A model generated the notes under the pieces. That model was not told where the DNA came from, searched no databases, and worked only from the letters and a program-made list of their open reading frames with translations. Made by a program: the position numbers and the translations under genes. 64,000 bases of DNA from Evansella sp. AB-P1 (lineage in GTDB: Bacteria; Bacillota; Bacilli; Bacillales; Salisediminibacteriaceae): positions 51,115 through 115,114 of the forward strand of contig NZ_JARUKY010000014.1 in the NCBI RefSeq assembly GCF_029688925.1. Direction: 5' to 3'. Every line of letters starts with the position of its first letter. Within the stretch, counting starts at the first letter, position 1. Of this stretch, positions 1 to 7,983 are shown piece after piece.

Positions 1-875
1 ACCGGGGTCTCATAGACGGCCACATCCGTCTCTTCTGTTATTTCCGTTAAATAATGAAGGTTACTGTGGGGCGTATTTCTACTTCTCATCGTTGATACGA
101 CACTATATTCATGTAATATATGGGCAATCATTTCCTTCACTGTTGTTTTACCACAGGTTCCTGTAATGGCGTAAACGGGGATATCAAACCTATTACGGTA
201 AAAATTAATAAACTCTCGATATGCATTATTTACATTTTCCACTTCAATATACGTCACATCTGGTAAGTACTCCTTTACATGACCCTTTTGAAAAACAATA
301 GCGCAATTTCCATTACCCTTATGACTCTGCAACTTTTCACCACTTTTTCCTAGAAGAAATAAAACGGTTCCAGGATTATTTATAGCTTTCATATAATAAG
401 AGAATTGATGTATTATCATTTCCTTAGGTCCATGGACAACCTTTCCATTGATACACTTGCAAAAGTCGTAAAATTCTATTTTTTCGTTCCGAAAGGGGTA
501 CTTCATTTCCACTAAGGTAATACTATAAATCTTTCTTTTTTCCTTAAATCCATTTCTAAAAAACATCTGAACACTGTTCGGAGTACAATACGCATAGATT
601 TTCTTTGGGTTTAGGGGCTTCAGGCGATTCATCCGTTCCTTAAATAATTTACGATATATTCCTAACCCTCTATATTGTTCTAGCACTAAATCACTTTTAC
701 ACATGACTCCCAACCTCGTAGGTAAATACGCACAAACCCCTACTAATTCCCCATGTAATTTAGCACCTAACCAGATCGCCCCTTCGTCACTAGTTAACCT
801 CATCCGTTCTTTCCTGTAGGCACTCTTGAGGGTAGAAACCTCATAGAAAGATACCTCTTCAATTTTCACATCCAT
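1..875 (-). CDS. GNAT acetyltransferase / Mur-ligase fusion protein (partial, cut by window edge)
   Basis: The reading frame opens with ATG at 875, preceded by GAGAGGTGG, and is still open at base 1, giving about 291 residues. Residues 1-130 look like a GNAT N-acetyltransferase fold, with an LEQYRGLGIYRKL stretch typical of the acetyl-CoA binding loop. Near residue 235 a Mur-ligase P-loop appears (AITGTCGKTTVKEMI), followed by VAVYETP, which occupies the place of the ELGM segment of MurF-like enzymes. The second domain probably forms an amide bond at the expense of ATP; the substrate is unknown. The protein lies beside the ATP-grasp gene at 2070-4796 and small spore-type proteins, so a role in spore-envelope modification is inferred. 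The C-terminal half lies outside the window. Confidence 0.75.
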   Translation of the reverse strand, partial: MDVKIEEVSFYEVSTLKSAYRKERMRLTSDEGAIWLGAKLHGELVGVCAYLPTRLGVMCKSDLVLEQYRGLGIYRKLFKERMNRLKPLNPKKIYAYCTPNSVQMFFRNGFKEKRKIYSITLVEMKYPFRNEKIEFYDFCKCINGKVVHGPKEMIIHQFSYYMKAINNPGTVLFLLGKSGEKLQSHKGNGNCAIVFQKGHVKEYLPDVTYIEVENVNNAYREFINFYRNRFDIPVYAITGTCGKTTVKEMIAHILHEYSVVSTMRSRNTPHSNLHYLTEITEETDVAVYETP

Positions 876-1096
876 ACTATCCACCTCTCGCACAGAATAT
901 AGCTATTCTTGCTGATGTTTATCCTTCTATAAATTATTCTTTTTAGCATGGGTTGTATAGACGTTTCTCTCTTTTTTCACTAAATCTAGGTATATATTAG
1001 CAATACCATTCCTTATGTCTTAAGAATTAGGTCGTATTATTTCTATTACTTGATTATAGGTATAAATAATTTAATGAACCTTTTTACATATTCACC

Positions 1097-1105
1097 CATA
1101 CTATA
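1097..1105 (+). promoter_or_regulatory. Possible sigma-K-like -10 element
   Basis: CATACTATA fits the sigma-K -10 consensus CATAnnnTA. It lies only 22 bp before the ATG at 1127, so a start point 6-7 bp downstream would leave the GGAGGTGA ribosome site at the very 5' end of the message. This makes the call weak. Confidence 0.3.
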
Positions 1106-1126
1106 TTGCGGAGGTGATTAAAGCAC

Positions 1127-1522
1127 ATGAGTATGCCAAGTATTCCAAAACAACCATACCGCCCTGATCTAGATGAAACATTGATTGATTTGTTGGAGTC
1201 CATTGCTTTAGAGGAAACTGCGTTATCTCACTTACTTAATGCAGAGGCAGAAAAAGTTCAAGCTTTCCTTTATAAATACGTTCATTCTGATAATATTGAT
1301 TTTCAGGATCTGATTACCTTCAATCAGACGATAAATAGCACATTAAGTTCTATCGTTATGAAGGAATTTCTATTATTAAGGAAGCTCGAAACAACACTCC
1401 AATTAAAGGATGTAAAGAGAAGACCAAAAAGTGAACCAAAGGAGCCTAAGAAGAAGAAGTGCCCGCCTCTTTGTCCACCTGGCTGTGCTTGCGACGAGTG
1501 CAGAAAGGAAAAGAAAAAATGA
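1127..1522 (+). CDS. Small helical protein with Cys-rich basic tail, spore-associated family
   Basis: 131 residues, start supported by GGAGGTGA at 1110. Residues 15-50 contain LIDLLESIALEETALSHLLNAEAEKVQ, a helical signature also present in the 108-residue protein at 4963 (LLLLSIAYEELGLAHILHAEAEKIQ, shown here in pieces). I recall this signature from Bacillales surface or spore proteins, but assign no function. The last 25 residues are very different: a Lys-rich stretch followed by CPPLCPPGCACDECRKEKKK with five cysteines, which could bind metal or form disulfide cross-links. The gene overlaps the next one by four bases (ATGA), so the two are translationally coupled. A location in the spore coat is inference from the ATP-grasp neighbour. 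Confidence 0.7.
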   Translation: MSMPSIPKQPYRPDLDETLIDLLESIALEETALSHLLNAEAEKVQAFLYKYVHSDNIDFQDLITFNQTINSTLSSIVMKEFLLLRKLETTLQLKDVKRRPKSEPKEPKKKKCPPLCPPGCACDECRKEKKK

Positions 1523-2040
1523 CAAATAGGATTGAGAATGTATTAGTAAAACATTCTGAATCAAGTGTCAACCTGGAGAAAACCATAGTGAACTGCGTGC
1601 ACCTTTATCATCAATTATGGATTACGATTTTTCGTGAGAAAAAAATGATCCAAGATGACTTTAAGGACAGCTTTTATTTGCATTCCGCGTTCCATAACAA
1701 TATTCTCTATCTTCAGAAGCTACTCTTAAACAAACATTTCACTATGCTTTATCTCCATTCAAAAACAGGAATTGAAAAAGAGGATAAGGAGCTCGAAACA
1801 TTACTAAAAGATACCATTACCAAGTATAAAAATATCCTATCCTCTCACTACTTTTATGATGGAGAAGTGATACTGTTAACTTCCCAACTTGTGGAAATGG
1901 AAAATTTTTATGATATGAAAAGGAAAATAGCACTCCGACTACAAGAAAATTATCCAGAGCCTGCACCCCCACTAATAAATATCCATCAACAAATGTCATT
2001 CAACAAAAAGAAAAGCCGTAATCGCTCCCCTAGACAATAA
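1519..2040 (+). CDS. Hypothetical helical protein, second gene of the small spore-type operon
   Basis: 173 residues from the ATG at 1519, which overlaps the stop of the preceding gene in an ATGA arrangement; GGAA lies about ten bases upstream. An in-frame ATG at 1459 lies inside the preceding gene and has no ribosome site. The product is mostly predicted helix, with no signal peptide or membrane segment, and ends in a basic KKKSRNRSPRQ tail. I do not recognise the family. Its last codons form the left arm of the transcription terminator, so the operon is tightly packed against the convergent ATP-grasp gene. Confidence 0.6.
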   Translation: MTNRIENVLVKHSESSVNLEKTIVNCVHLYHQLWITIFREKKMIQDDFKDSFYLHSAFHNNILYLQKLLLNKHFTMLYLHSKTGIEKEDKELETLLKDTITKYKNILSSHYFYDGEVILLTSQLVEMENFYDMKRKIALRLQENYPEPAPPLINIHQQMSFNKKKSRNRSPRQ

Positions 2041-2062
2041 GGAGCCTTACGGCTGTTTTTTT
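2014..2062. terminator. Bidirectional terminator between convergent genes
   Basis: AGCCGTAATCGCTCC pairs with GGAGCCTTACGGCT. It is followed by GTTTTTTT on the plus strand and by TTTTCTTTTT on the minus strand, so it serves both the 1127-2040 operon and the convergent gene ending at 2070. Confidence 0.85.
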
Positions 2063-2069
2063 ATCCCTT

Positions 2070-4796
2070 TTAGCTTTGAAAGTTAGTAATATTTTTAGCA
2101 TATTCAAGTGGGTTACTAAACGTCCTGCGAATGGTGTCTTCATCATATGATTTGTACATACAATCATAACCAGGCTTTGCATTGCATTCAATAAACCAAA
2201 TTTGTTTATCCTTGTCGAAGGCAAAATCGATCCCGATTTCACCGAACACCCCATATTCCCTTTCAATAGATACATAGCTCGTTTTAATAAATTCCTCTAT
2301 TCTTTTTTTAAAGGCCTTAAGTTCTATAGGAGAATAGTTTAAATAGTTAAGGAAAAAGTAGTCGATTTCATAAATTTCCGAACCCGATTGAGAACTAGTT
2401 ATTGGTGATCCTTTCTTACCAATTCGGACTGGAAAAGATATCATTTCTAGTTCCCCTGCGCCATTTCTCTGTACCGTTGACCTTAAATCAATAATCCTTC
2501 CTTTGTGGGTTAAGAGATCGATTGCCTGTTGGATGATTACTTTTTTATCATATAGATTTAGGTTTATTTTTGGTATTAAGTCTTCTATTCTCTTTACAGA
2601 CTCGGTGTAAGTCTCTTTGTCCTTCACGAAACTGTACTTGTATCCTTCCGCCGTTTCTGATATTCGAAGGATCCCTTTTCCATTGCTGCCATGACAATCC
2701 TTAATATACACTGTGGAATGTTTTCCAAGCATCTTTTTTAAAGAATCAATACCGTTATAAATCTCAGTCTCCGGTAAATAAGGGGCCATTTCAGGCTGAT
2801 TCACTAATTTTTTGTAAGTATCCCATTTATCAAAGAAGTATTGAGGATTAAACTTCTTCATCTTTTTCTCAAGCCTTAATTGTTCTCTTATATAATCTGA
2901 CTTAATAATCTGCTTACTTAAAACACCACCTCCTCGATCATATAGTACATCCGGTAAGGGATATGAGAGGCGCTGCCACCTTTTATCCTTTTCACTATAA
3001 TACATTCCATAAATCTTTCTATGAATGAAATTGACATCCTTGATGGAAAAAAAATACAGGATCGTATTACTATCTTTATTCGCCTTCATAAATTCTATCT
3101 GACGAAACTTTGGTCGTTGTCTCTTCATTCTCCGAACATTACCATTGCTAATAAAAACACCGATTACCGGTCCTATACGTAGGGTAGTCCCCACTAGTTC
3201 TACGTTGACCTTTTTATCTAACAATCCGTCAAATTCCTCAATGATATCGTTGGAAAACTCTAAAACATCCTCCGATGAGCTTTCTTCCCACTGTACCTCT
3301 GTTTTGAACATACCAATCTTTAATAAGCACGCTTTCGTTGGTGAAAGGTAACGGTGCCATTCCTTTGGTAACCCAATGGTTCTCTTCACATCACCATCGT
3401 TCTCCCTTTTTTTGATCGTTAATTTATCATACTTAGCCTTCCGATTCTTAGGCATCCCCATACTTAAATATTTCGCATACTCTAAGGTACACAAAAAGGG
3501 GCGGGTCCCTACGTCAGCATGGATCGCCTGACCAGGATAAGGAAACTTATCTGGCTTTGTATTCGCTTCAATAAACCACAACTTACCAGTTTCATCAATA
3601 GCCATATCTAATCCTAGTTCTCCAAAGTAGCCTATTTGTTCTTCAATAGCTAAGCACAACGATGTCGCTAGGTCGTGAATTTGCTTTTCAGAAGGTATAG
3701 GAATATCCTTCTCTTGTTCTAGTAGCCCATCGTAAATATCACAATAGCTGTTCCTTCCGTCCCCCCTAAAGGTGGTGATGGTGGATTCAGGTAATGCAAG
3801 ATTCACAGAGTCATAGCCCACAACCCATTGTCCCTTCCTGTCCTTTTCCATTAAAACGCGAATATCAAATCTCCTATCCTTGTATTTAAGAACCTTAATG
3901 CCTTGCTGAATAATATATCGCTTATCTTCTTTTAAGAAGTTATCAATACATTTTTTTAGCTCATCAAGAGTTTCCAGTTTTTCTATTTCCAATTGTTGCT
4001 TTAGAAAGTTCACTATATATTTATTCTGCACTTTCTCAATTGACATGACCTCAAGTCCCCTGCTTCCGTAATAGGATTTAAGAAAAATATAGTTATGCTC
4101 TTCTAGCATAGAAACAAGGTCTTGAAAGGTTTGATATCTTTTAGTCTCAGGCAAATAATCCTGTACTTCAGGAAGCGCTGCCAGTGCTTTATATAAATTC
4201 CATTTCCCTAAATAGTCTTTGCTGTTAATCGTACGAATATCAATTTGTGACTTCAGTTTTGTCCGAATTTCTTTCACTAATTCCTTTTCCCATGGCATAA
4301 AGGAGGCACCATAATCATAAAGGACATCGGGAAGAGGCATCCATTCCTTTTTCCATTCATCCTTTATCCATCTGTATCCGTAGATTTTTTCTCTTGTCCA
4401 ATCCACATCATGAATACTGAAATAGTAGCTCATACATTTCGATTCCATAGAAGCTTTCTCATGGTTATGAATAAACATTGGTACTTTTCCCCGACCTATA
4501 GCTGTCGTGTAGCCTTCATTCATAAAAACGGCTACTACTGGACCTAACTTAATTGTATTCCCCTGCTTCCATATATTCAGTTCAGCACTGTCCAAACTAA
4601 CATCCCTGAATAACTCTTTTGAGATAATTAAAGTACTTTGCTCACTTTTGAGTTCATAAAAAATCACTTCCCTACTATCTTTCCCTAGAGAAAGAGTATA
4701 TTTCCCATTTTCCTTTAACTGAAGTTCTTCCATTTTTTCAGATGATAAATAACAGTTGTTGCCCAGTTTCTTATTATTTAACTGTATACGAACCAT
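2070..4796 (-). CDS. Tandem double YheC/YheD-type ATP-grasp protein
   Basis: 908 residues, about twice the length of B. subtilis YheC or YheD, which are spore-associated ATP-grasp proteins. It is an internal duplication. In the first half (about 1-455) the landmarks are GPVVAVFMNEG, PLPDVLYDYGAS, YLPETKRY, IIQQGIKVL, RRFDIRV and LWFIEANTKPDK. In the second half (about 480-908) the same order recurs as GPVIGVFISNG, PLPDVLYDRGGG, YLPETEIY, IIQQAIDLL, RIIDLRS and IWFIECNAKPGY. Both halves keep the acidic and Asn residues that bind Mg-ATP in ATP-grasp enzymes (GELGLD, FIEAN; GEIGID, FIECN), so both may be active. ATP-grasp ligases join a carboxylate to an amine or thiol; the substrate is unknown. 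Start is the ATG after CAGGAG. A sigma-K-like -10 lies at 4830-4838. Confidence 0.85.
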   Translation of the reverse strand: MVRIQLNNKKLGNNCYLSSEKMEELQLKENGKYTLSLGKDSREVIFYELKSEQSTLIISKELFRDVSLDSAELNIWKQGNTIKLGPVVAVFMNEGYTTAIGRGKVPMFIHNHEKASMESKCMSYYFSIHDVDWTREKIYGYRWIKDEWKKEWMPLPDVLYDYGASFMPWEKELVKEIRTKLKSQIDIRTINSKDYLGKWNLYKALAALPEVQDYLPETKRYQTFQDLVSMLEEHNYIFLKSYYGSRGLEVMSIEKVQNKYIVNFLKQQLEIEKLETLDELKKCIDNFLKEDKRYIIQQGIKVLKYKDRRFDIRVLMEKDRKGQWVVGYDSVNLALPESTITTFRGDGRNSYCDIYDGLLEQEKDIPIPSEKQIHDLATSLCLAIEEQIGYFGELGLDMAIDETGKLWFIEANTKPDKFPYPGQAIHADVGTRPFLCTLEYAKYLSMGMPKNRKAKYDKLTIKKRENDGDVKRTIGLPKEWHRYLSPTKACLLKIGMFKTEVQWEESSSEDVLEFSNDIIEEFDGLLDKKVNVELVGTTLRIGPVIGVFISNGNVRRMKRQRPKFRQIEFMKANKDSNTILYFFSIKDVNFIHRKIYGMYYSEKDKRWQRLSYPLPDVLYDRGGGVLSKQIIKSDYIREQLRLEKKMKKFNPQYFFDKWDTYKKLVNQPEMAPYLPETEIYNGIDSLKKMLGKHSTVYIKDCHGSNGKGILRISETAEGYKYSFVKDKETYTESVKRIEDLIPKINLNLYDKKVIIQQAIDLLTHKGRIIDLRSTVQRNGAGELEMISFPVRIGKKGSPITSSQSGSEIYEIDYFFLNYLNYSPIELKAFKKRIEEFIKTSYVSIEREYGVFGEIGIDFAFDKDKQIWFIECNAKPGYDCMYKSYDEDTIRRTFSNPLEYAKNITNFQS

Positions 4797-4829
4797 ATTC
4801 CAACCAACTCCTGTACGAACTTTTCTAAT

Positions 4830-4838
4830 ATTTTATGC
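4830..4838 (-). promoter_or_regulatory. Sigma-K-like -10 element for the ATP-grasp gene
   Basis: On the minus strand CATAAAATA matches CATAnnnTA and sits 34 bp before the ATG at 4796, leaving room for the ribosome site. No clear AC-type -35 is seen at the expected distance. Confidence 0.45.
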
Positions 4839-4927
4839 TTATCTAAAAAAACAGATTAGACATTCCACCTTGATCGAAGGGGAATAGAAAAATTAAGTGT
4901 TTTGCCCAATCAATTGACAACGAATAG

Positions 4928-4936
4928 CATAAAATA
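4928..4936 (+). promoter_or_regulatory. Sigma-K-like -10 element for the 4963 gene
   Basis: CATAAAATA matches CATAnnnTA, followed after 14 bases by AGGAGG and then the ATG at 4963. It is the divergent twin of the element at 4830-4838. The -35 AC is not evident. Confidence 0.45.
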
Positions 4937-4962
4937 ACGCAAATGTATTAGGAGGTTTTCTT

Positions 4963-5289
4963 ATGGATTTTTCAAGAGTACCGGATATCAAACCAGAGAT
5001 TCGTGTGGACAGGGATGATACAATCAACCTTTTATTATTATCCATCGCTTATGAAGAATTGGGCTTGGCTCACATTCTCCATGCAGAAGCGGAAAAAATT
5101 CAATCATCCTTAGGCACACTCCCAAATTTAAAAGTAAAGGATGTATCATATGAGGAGCTATTGGAGCTCAACAAGGAGATGAATAAAACTTTAAAAAATG
5201 TCATAAAAAAAGAGATGATATTATTATTTAAATTAGAAGAAGTAATAGATTTGATAGAAGAAGACGATGATGACGATGATGAAGGATAG
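4963..5289 (+). CDS. Small helical protein with poly-acidic tail, paralogue of the 1127 gene
   Basis: 108 residues with a strong AGGAGG at 4950. The N-terminal 90 residues align with the protein at 1127-1522 (shared pattern S-IA-EE--L-H-L-AE-EK-Q and a -NK-MN-TL--VI-KE--LL-KLE second half). It ends in EEDDDDDDEG instead of the Cys-rich tail, so the two paralogues differ mainly in their C-termini. The gene is divergent from the double ATP-grasp gene with 166 bp between them, both with sigma-K-like -10 sequences. Co-expression late in sporulation is inferred. The acidic tail could be a substrate for, or product of, ATP-grasp or Mur-type ligation, which is speculation. Confidence 0.7.
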   Translation: MDFSRVPDIKPEIRVDRDDTINLLLLSIAYEELGLAHILHAEAEKIQSSLGTLPNLKVKDVSYEELLELNKEMNKTLKNVIKKEMILLFKLEEVIDLIEEDDDDDDEG

Positions 5290-5531
5290 AGAAAATCGCA
5301 GGATTCACAGGATTCACAGGGACGGTTCTAATGATTTTTTCAAAACCATTGAGACTCAACAAAATTAAACATTAACTTCATGAACATAAAAAAGGATACC
5401 TTGAAAAATTCAAAAGGTAACCTTCATTTATTGATTCTCTACTATTTAGTTTGCTATTATCAATTCACAAAGGTAATTCAAAAACTCATTATCATTATTA
5501 TAAACATAAATTCTCAGATCCCCTCTACTCT

Positions 5532-6149
5532 CTATCCTGCATTCTCCCGCACTCTCTTAATAAAACGAGTGAACCAGTACGCTACAAAGGCAATGGCAAT
5601 ATCAATGGAGAAGAGGTAAAGTTGATTCATTCCTTTACTGAATGTTATTAATCCGATCCAATCGGATACAGTGGCAAAAACAATTCCAAACAGAGCAGAC
5701 ATGATAACCGCATAGAGATAAAAGTTTTTCCCGCGATTCGTACTGTACTGGTAGACCAACAGGAAACCAACTGGTAGTGCCGATGCTGTCATATTCAGCG
5801 ATGTTGGCAAAAATGGTGTCAAGAAATAATTGTGGATTAAAAAATTGTAGCCTTCTAAAAAGTTAGCAGCGTATGTCCACAGTATATGAATCGTGTATCC
5901 GTAGAAAAAAATTTCAAATATACGTTCTCTGTCAACCAAGATTATAAGAAGGATAAGCGGAAGTACCAAGATCAGAACAACCGACCAGAACTGCCATGTA
6001 CCCATATGAGAATAATCATTCCAATATGTTGATATTATTTGGTTCATTTCTTCCGTTTTCTGATAGATCTGATCCCGATATTCATTGTTATCCATATAAG
6101 CTAACTCCAATCCCATACGATTCATTTTTAGTAGTTTGCGGATATTCAT
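5532..6149 (-). CDS. CBO0543-like multi-pass membrane protein
   Basis: 205 residues with a short hydrophilic N-terminus and five or six hydrophobic segments from about residue 50 (FWSVVLILVLPLILLIILV, then IHILWTYAANFL, ALPVGFLLVY, AVIMSALFGIVFA and IDIAIAFVAYWF). Composition and layout match proteins named CBO0543 family, common in Bacilli and of unknown function. No convincing ribosome site precedes the ATG at 6149 or the in-frame ATG at 6125, so the start is uncertain. The gene is isolated, with repeat-rich DNA on both sides. Confidence 0.6.
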   Translation of the reverse strand: MNIRKLLKMNRMGLELAYMDNNEYRDQIYQKTEEMNQIISTYWNDYSHMGTWQFWSVVLILVLPLILLIILVDRERIFEIFFYGYTIHILWTYAANFLEGYNFLIHNYFLTPFLPTSLNMTASALPVGFLLVYQYSTNRGKNFYLYAVIMSALFGIVFATVSDWIGLITFSKGMNQLYLFSIDIAIAFVAYWFTRFIKRVRENAG

Positions 6150-6203
6150 GCAATCTATTCATGAATTCGTAGGGACAGTTTTAAAAAGGGTTTTGTGCAA
6201 AAC

Positions 6204-6243
6204 AAAGGACAACCAGCGGAATTTAACTGCTTGTTGTCCTTTT
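6204..6243. repeat. Hairpin with short T-run
   Basis: AAAGGACAAC pairs with GTTGTCCTTT around a 19-base loop and runs into TTTTAAAG. It does not follow a recognisable plus-strand gene and sits next to the inverted repeat at 6250, so it may belong to a decayed repeat cluster. Confidence 0.5.
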
Positions 6244-6249
6244 AAAGAA

Positions 6250-6303
6250 AAGTACCTAGCCCCCAATACGGTGAAGTTGCAACGCACTGAGGGTCAGGTA
6301 CTT
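6250..6303. repeat. Family A inverted repeat (copy 1)
   Basis: AAGTACCTAGCCCCC pairs with GAGGGTCAGGTACTT around the centre GGTGAAGTTGCAACGCAC. It belongs to the family whose consensus arms are GGTGCCTGACCC and GGGTCAGGCACC. This copy is not next to the 3' end of a gene. Confidence 0.75.
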
Positions 6304-6800
6304 CATTCAATTCTCTGTGTTATTACCATTTAGTGAATCCACATACATATTTTTAATGTGCTTAGTTGTTGCAATTGGAATGTTAATGTTATAAGCATCT
6401 CAAACCAAAACTTGTTCATTCACAAATTCATGATTATCAATCTCTAATTCTATACTATTATCACAAGCCTGTAGTACTAATCAAAAATGGCTTTTCAGCT
6501 CATGCTGTTCCCGCAAGAGTCCCCGTCTTCCACTGCAATCGAAAATAATGTGCGTCTTTTTTAACAAATTATTCTTTATGAAATTCATTCAAATAGGTAC
6601 ATTCACACTATTTACTATATTTTTCTATATAATGAAACTTTTGTGTCTTATTGCCACTGTGATTATTGAAAATTATAGAGCAAATCCTCTAACGCTTTGG
6701 TCGATTGAAATCGCTTACTACTATCTGAATATATAATCTTTTCTTAAAAGCTCTAAATACTATTGGGTAGGGGATAAAGCTATGTTATAATTTCGTCTGG
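6304..6800. other. AT-rich intergenic DNA without a supported gene
   Basis: About 500 bases between the family A repeat and the family C repeat. A 62-codon open frame at 6548-6736 has no ribosome site and no recognisable features. I see no RNA gene here. Confidence 0.5.
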
Positions 6801-6922
6801 TTAATAAGAAAAGCGCAAGGCGCCTCAATTTAACCTAAGAACGCCCACGTCCTGTGGGCAACGGTTAAATCATCGTCGTTCTGACTACTAGATGCCATTC
6901 AAATTCGAAGATTTTTATTAAT
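6801..6922. repeat. Family C dispersed repeat (copy 1)
   Basis: Shares with 48876-48955 and 60082-60200 the sequence AAGAAAAGCGCAAGGCGCC, then a small hairpin (here GCCCACGTCCTGTGGGC) and then TCGTCGTTCTGACT. It has a compact hairpin structure and no coding frame. It lies just upstream of the YitT-family gene. Confidence 0.65.
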
Positions 6923-6948
6923 TCTTTTAACAAAAGGGGGTTAGGAGT

Positions 6949-7833
6949 ATGTCTCACCTATTTCAAGGGGTTCGTTTAAAATCCATTTTAATTATTTTTA
7001 TCGGTACATTAATTTTTGGATTTGGGATTATACACTTTAATTTACAAAATGGTCTGGCACACGGAGGCTTTACTGGCATTACATTATTACTTTATTATTT
7101 GTTTACTATCGAGCCATCCCTCTCTAACCTTTTATTAAACATTCCATTATTTCTAATTGGATATAAATTATTGGGAAGATTAATGCTTATATATACTTTA
7201 ATAGGAACTGTTTCACTGTCTGTTTCATTACGACTGTTCGAGTTATACCCTGTCACTCACCTTCCATTACAAGATGATATGATTCTCGTCTCCATCTTTG
7301 CTGGTGTATCTTCCGGGGCTGGATTAGGAATGATTTTTCGTGCTGGCGGAACGACCGGGGGAGTTGATTTACTCGCACGATTAGCTGAAAAATATATTGG
7401 GATGAGTCTCGGTCGATTCATGTTTAGCTTTGATGCCTTTGTTATCACCTTTTCTCTCATTCACTTATCCCTCACAAACGCAATGTACACACTAATTACC
7501 GTGTTTATCGGCAGTCGTGTAATTGATTTTATTATTGAAGGGGCAAGTGCCGCAAAGTCCACCATGATAATATCGTCGAAAACGGAGGAACTATCTCAAG
7601 CAATCATTGATCGTATGAGTCGAGGATCAACGGTGTTAACAGGAAAAGGAAGCTTTACTTCTGACGAACGTGAAATTTTATACTGCGTTGTCAATCGAAC
7701 CGAGCTTATTCAATTAAAAAACCTCATTAATGAAGTGGATCCATATGCATTTTTCTCTGTTAATGATGTAAAAGAAGTTTCTGGAGAAGGGTTTACCTTT
7801 GATAACAACCGACGACCATTAAAACCATCTTAA
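6949..7833 (+). CDS. YitT-family membrane protein with C-terminal DUF2179 domain
   Basis: 294 residues, start supported by GGGGGTTAGGAG. Residues 1-190 form five to six membrane segments with the family landmarks GLAHGGFTGI and FRAGGTTGGVDLLAR. Residues 205-285 form the soluble DUF2179 domain (TVLTGKGSFTSDEREILYCV, FFSVNDVKEVSGEGF). Bacilli carry several paralogues (YitT, YpjC, YvjA, YxkD, YqfU); I cannot say which this is. The biochemical role of the family is not established. It is monocistronic, with its own terminator at 7861. Confidence 0.85.
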   Translation: MSHLFQGVRLKSILIIFIGTLIFGFGIIHFNLQNGLAHGGFTGITLLLYYLFTIEPSLSNLLLNIPLFLIGYKLLGRLMLIYTLIGTVSLSVSLRLFELYPVTHLPLQDDMILVSIFAGVSSGAGLGMIFRAGGTTGGVDLLARLAEKYIGMSLGRFMFSFDAFVITFSLIHLSLTNAMYTLITVFIGSRVIDFIIEGASAAKSTMIISSKTEELSQAIIDRMSRGSTVLTGKGSFTSDEREILYCVVNRTELIQLKNLINEVDPYAFFSVNDVKEVSGEGFTFDNNRRPLKPS

Positions 7834-7860
7834 TGAATCAAATAAATACTTTAGTATGTA

Positions 7861-7900
7861 AAAAGAGCACGAATCTCTATAGATTTTTGCTCTTTTATTA
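7861..7900 (+). terminator. Terminator of the YitT-family gene
   Basis: AAAAGAGCA pairs with TGCTCTTTT around a loop with further pairing, and runs into TTTTATTA. Confidence 0.8.
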
Positions 7901-7940
7901 ATCAACCTTAACTACTTTCTTTTTCACAAACATTATCTTC

Positions 7941-7975
7941 CACAACGCACTGGGGGGGCAGGCACCACCCTTCCC
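7941..7975. repeat. Family A repeat, right half only (copy 2)
   Basis: CAACGCACTGGGGGGGCAGG followed by CACC is the right arm of the family A element without a full left arm. It lies 9 bases beyond the stop codon of the minus-strand gene ending at 7984. Confidence 0.6.
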
Positions 7976-7983
7976 AGTTAATA

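Noticed and set aside
4914..4919. TTGACA as a sigma-A -35 before the 4963 gene
   Set aside because: No -10 lies at 16-18 bp; the CATAAAATA downstream fits a sigma-K -10 better, though its own -35 is also poor.
6548..6736. 62-codon hydrophobic open frame
   Set aside because: No ribosome site, AT-rich composition produces such hydrophobic frames by chance, no recognisable feature.
6801..6922. A riboswitch upstream of the YitT-family gene
   Set aside because: The structured sequence is one of three dispersed copies, including one at the 3' side of a gene, so it is a repeat rather than a gene-specific leader.
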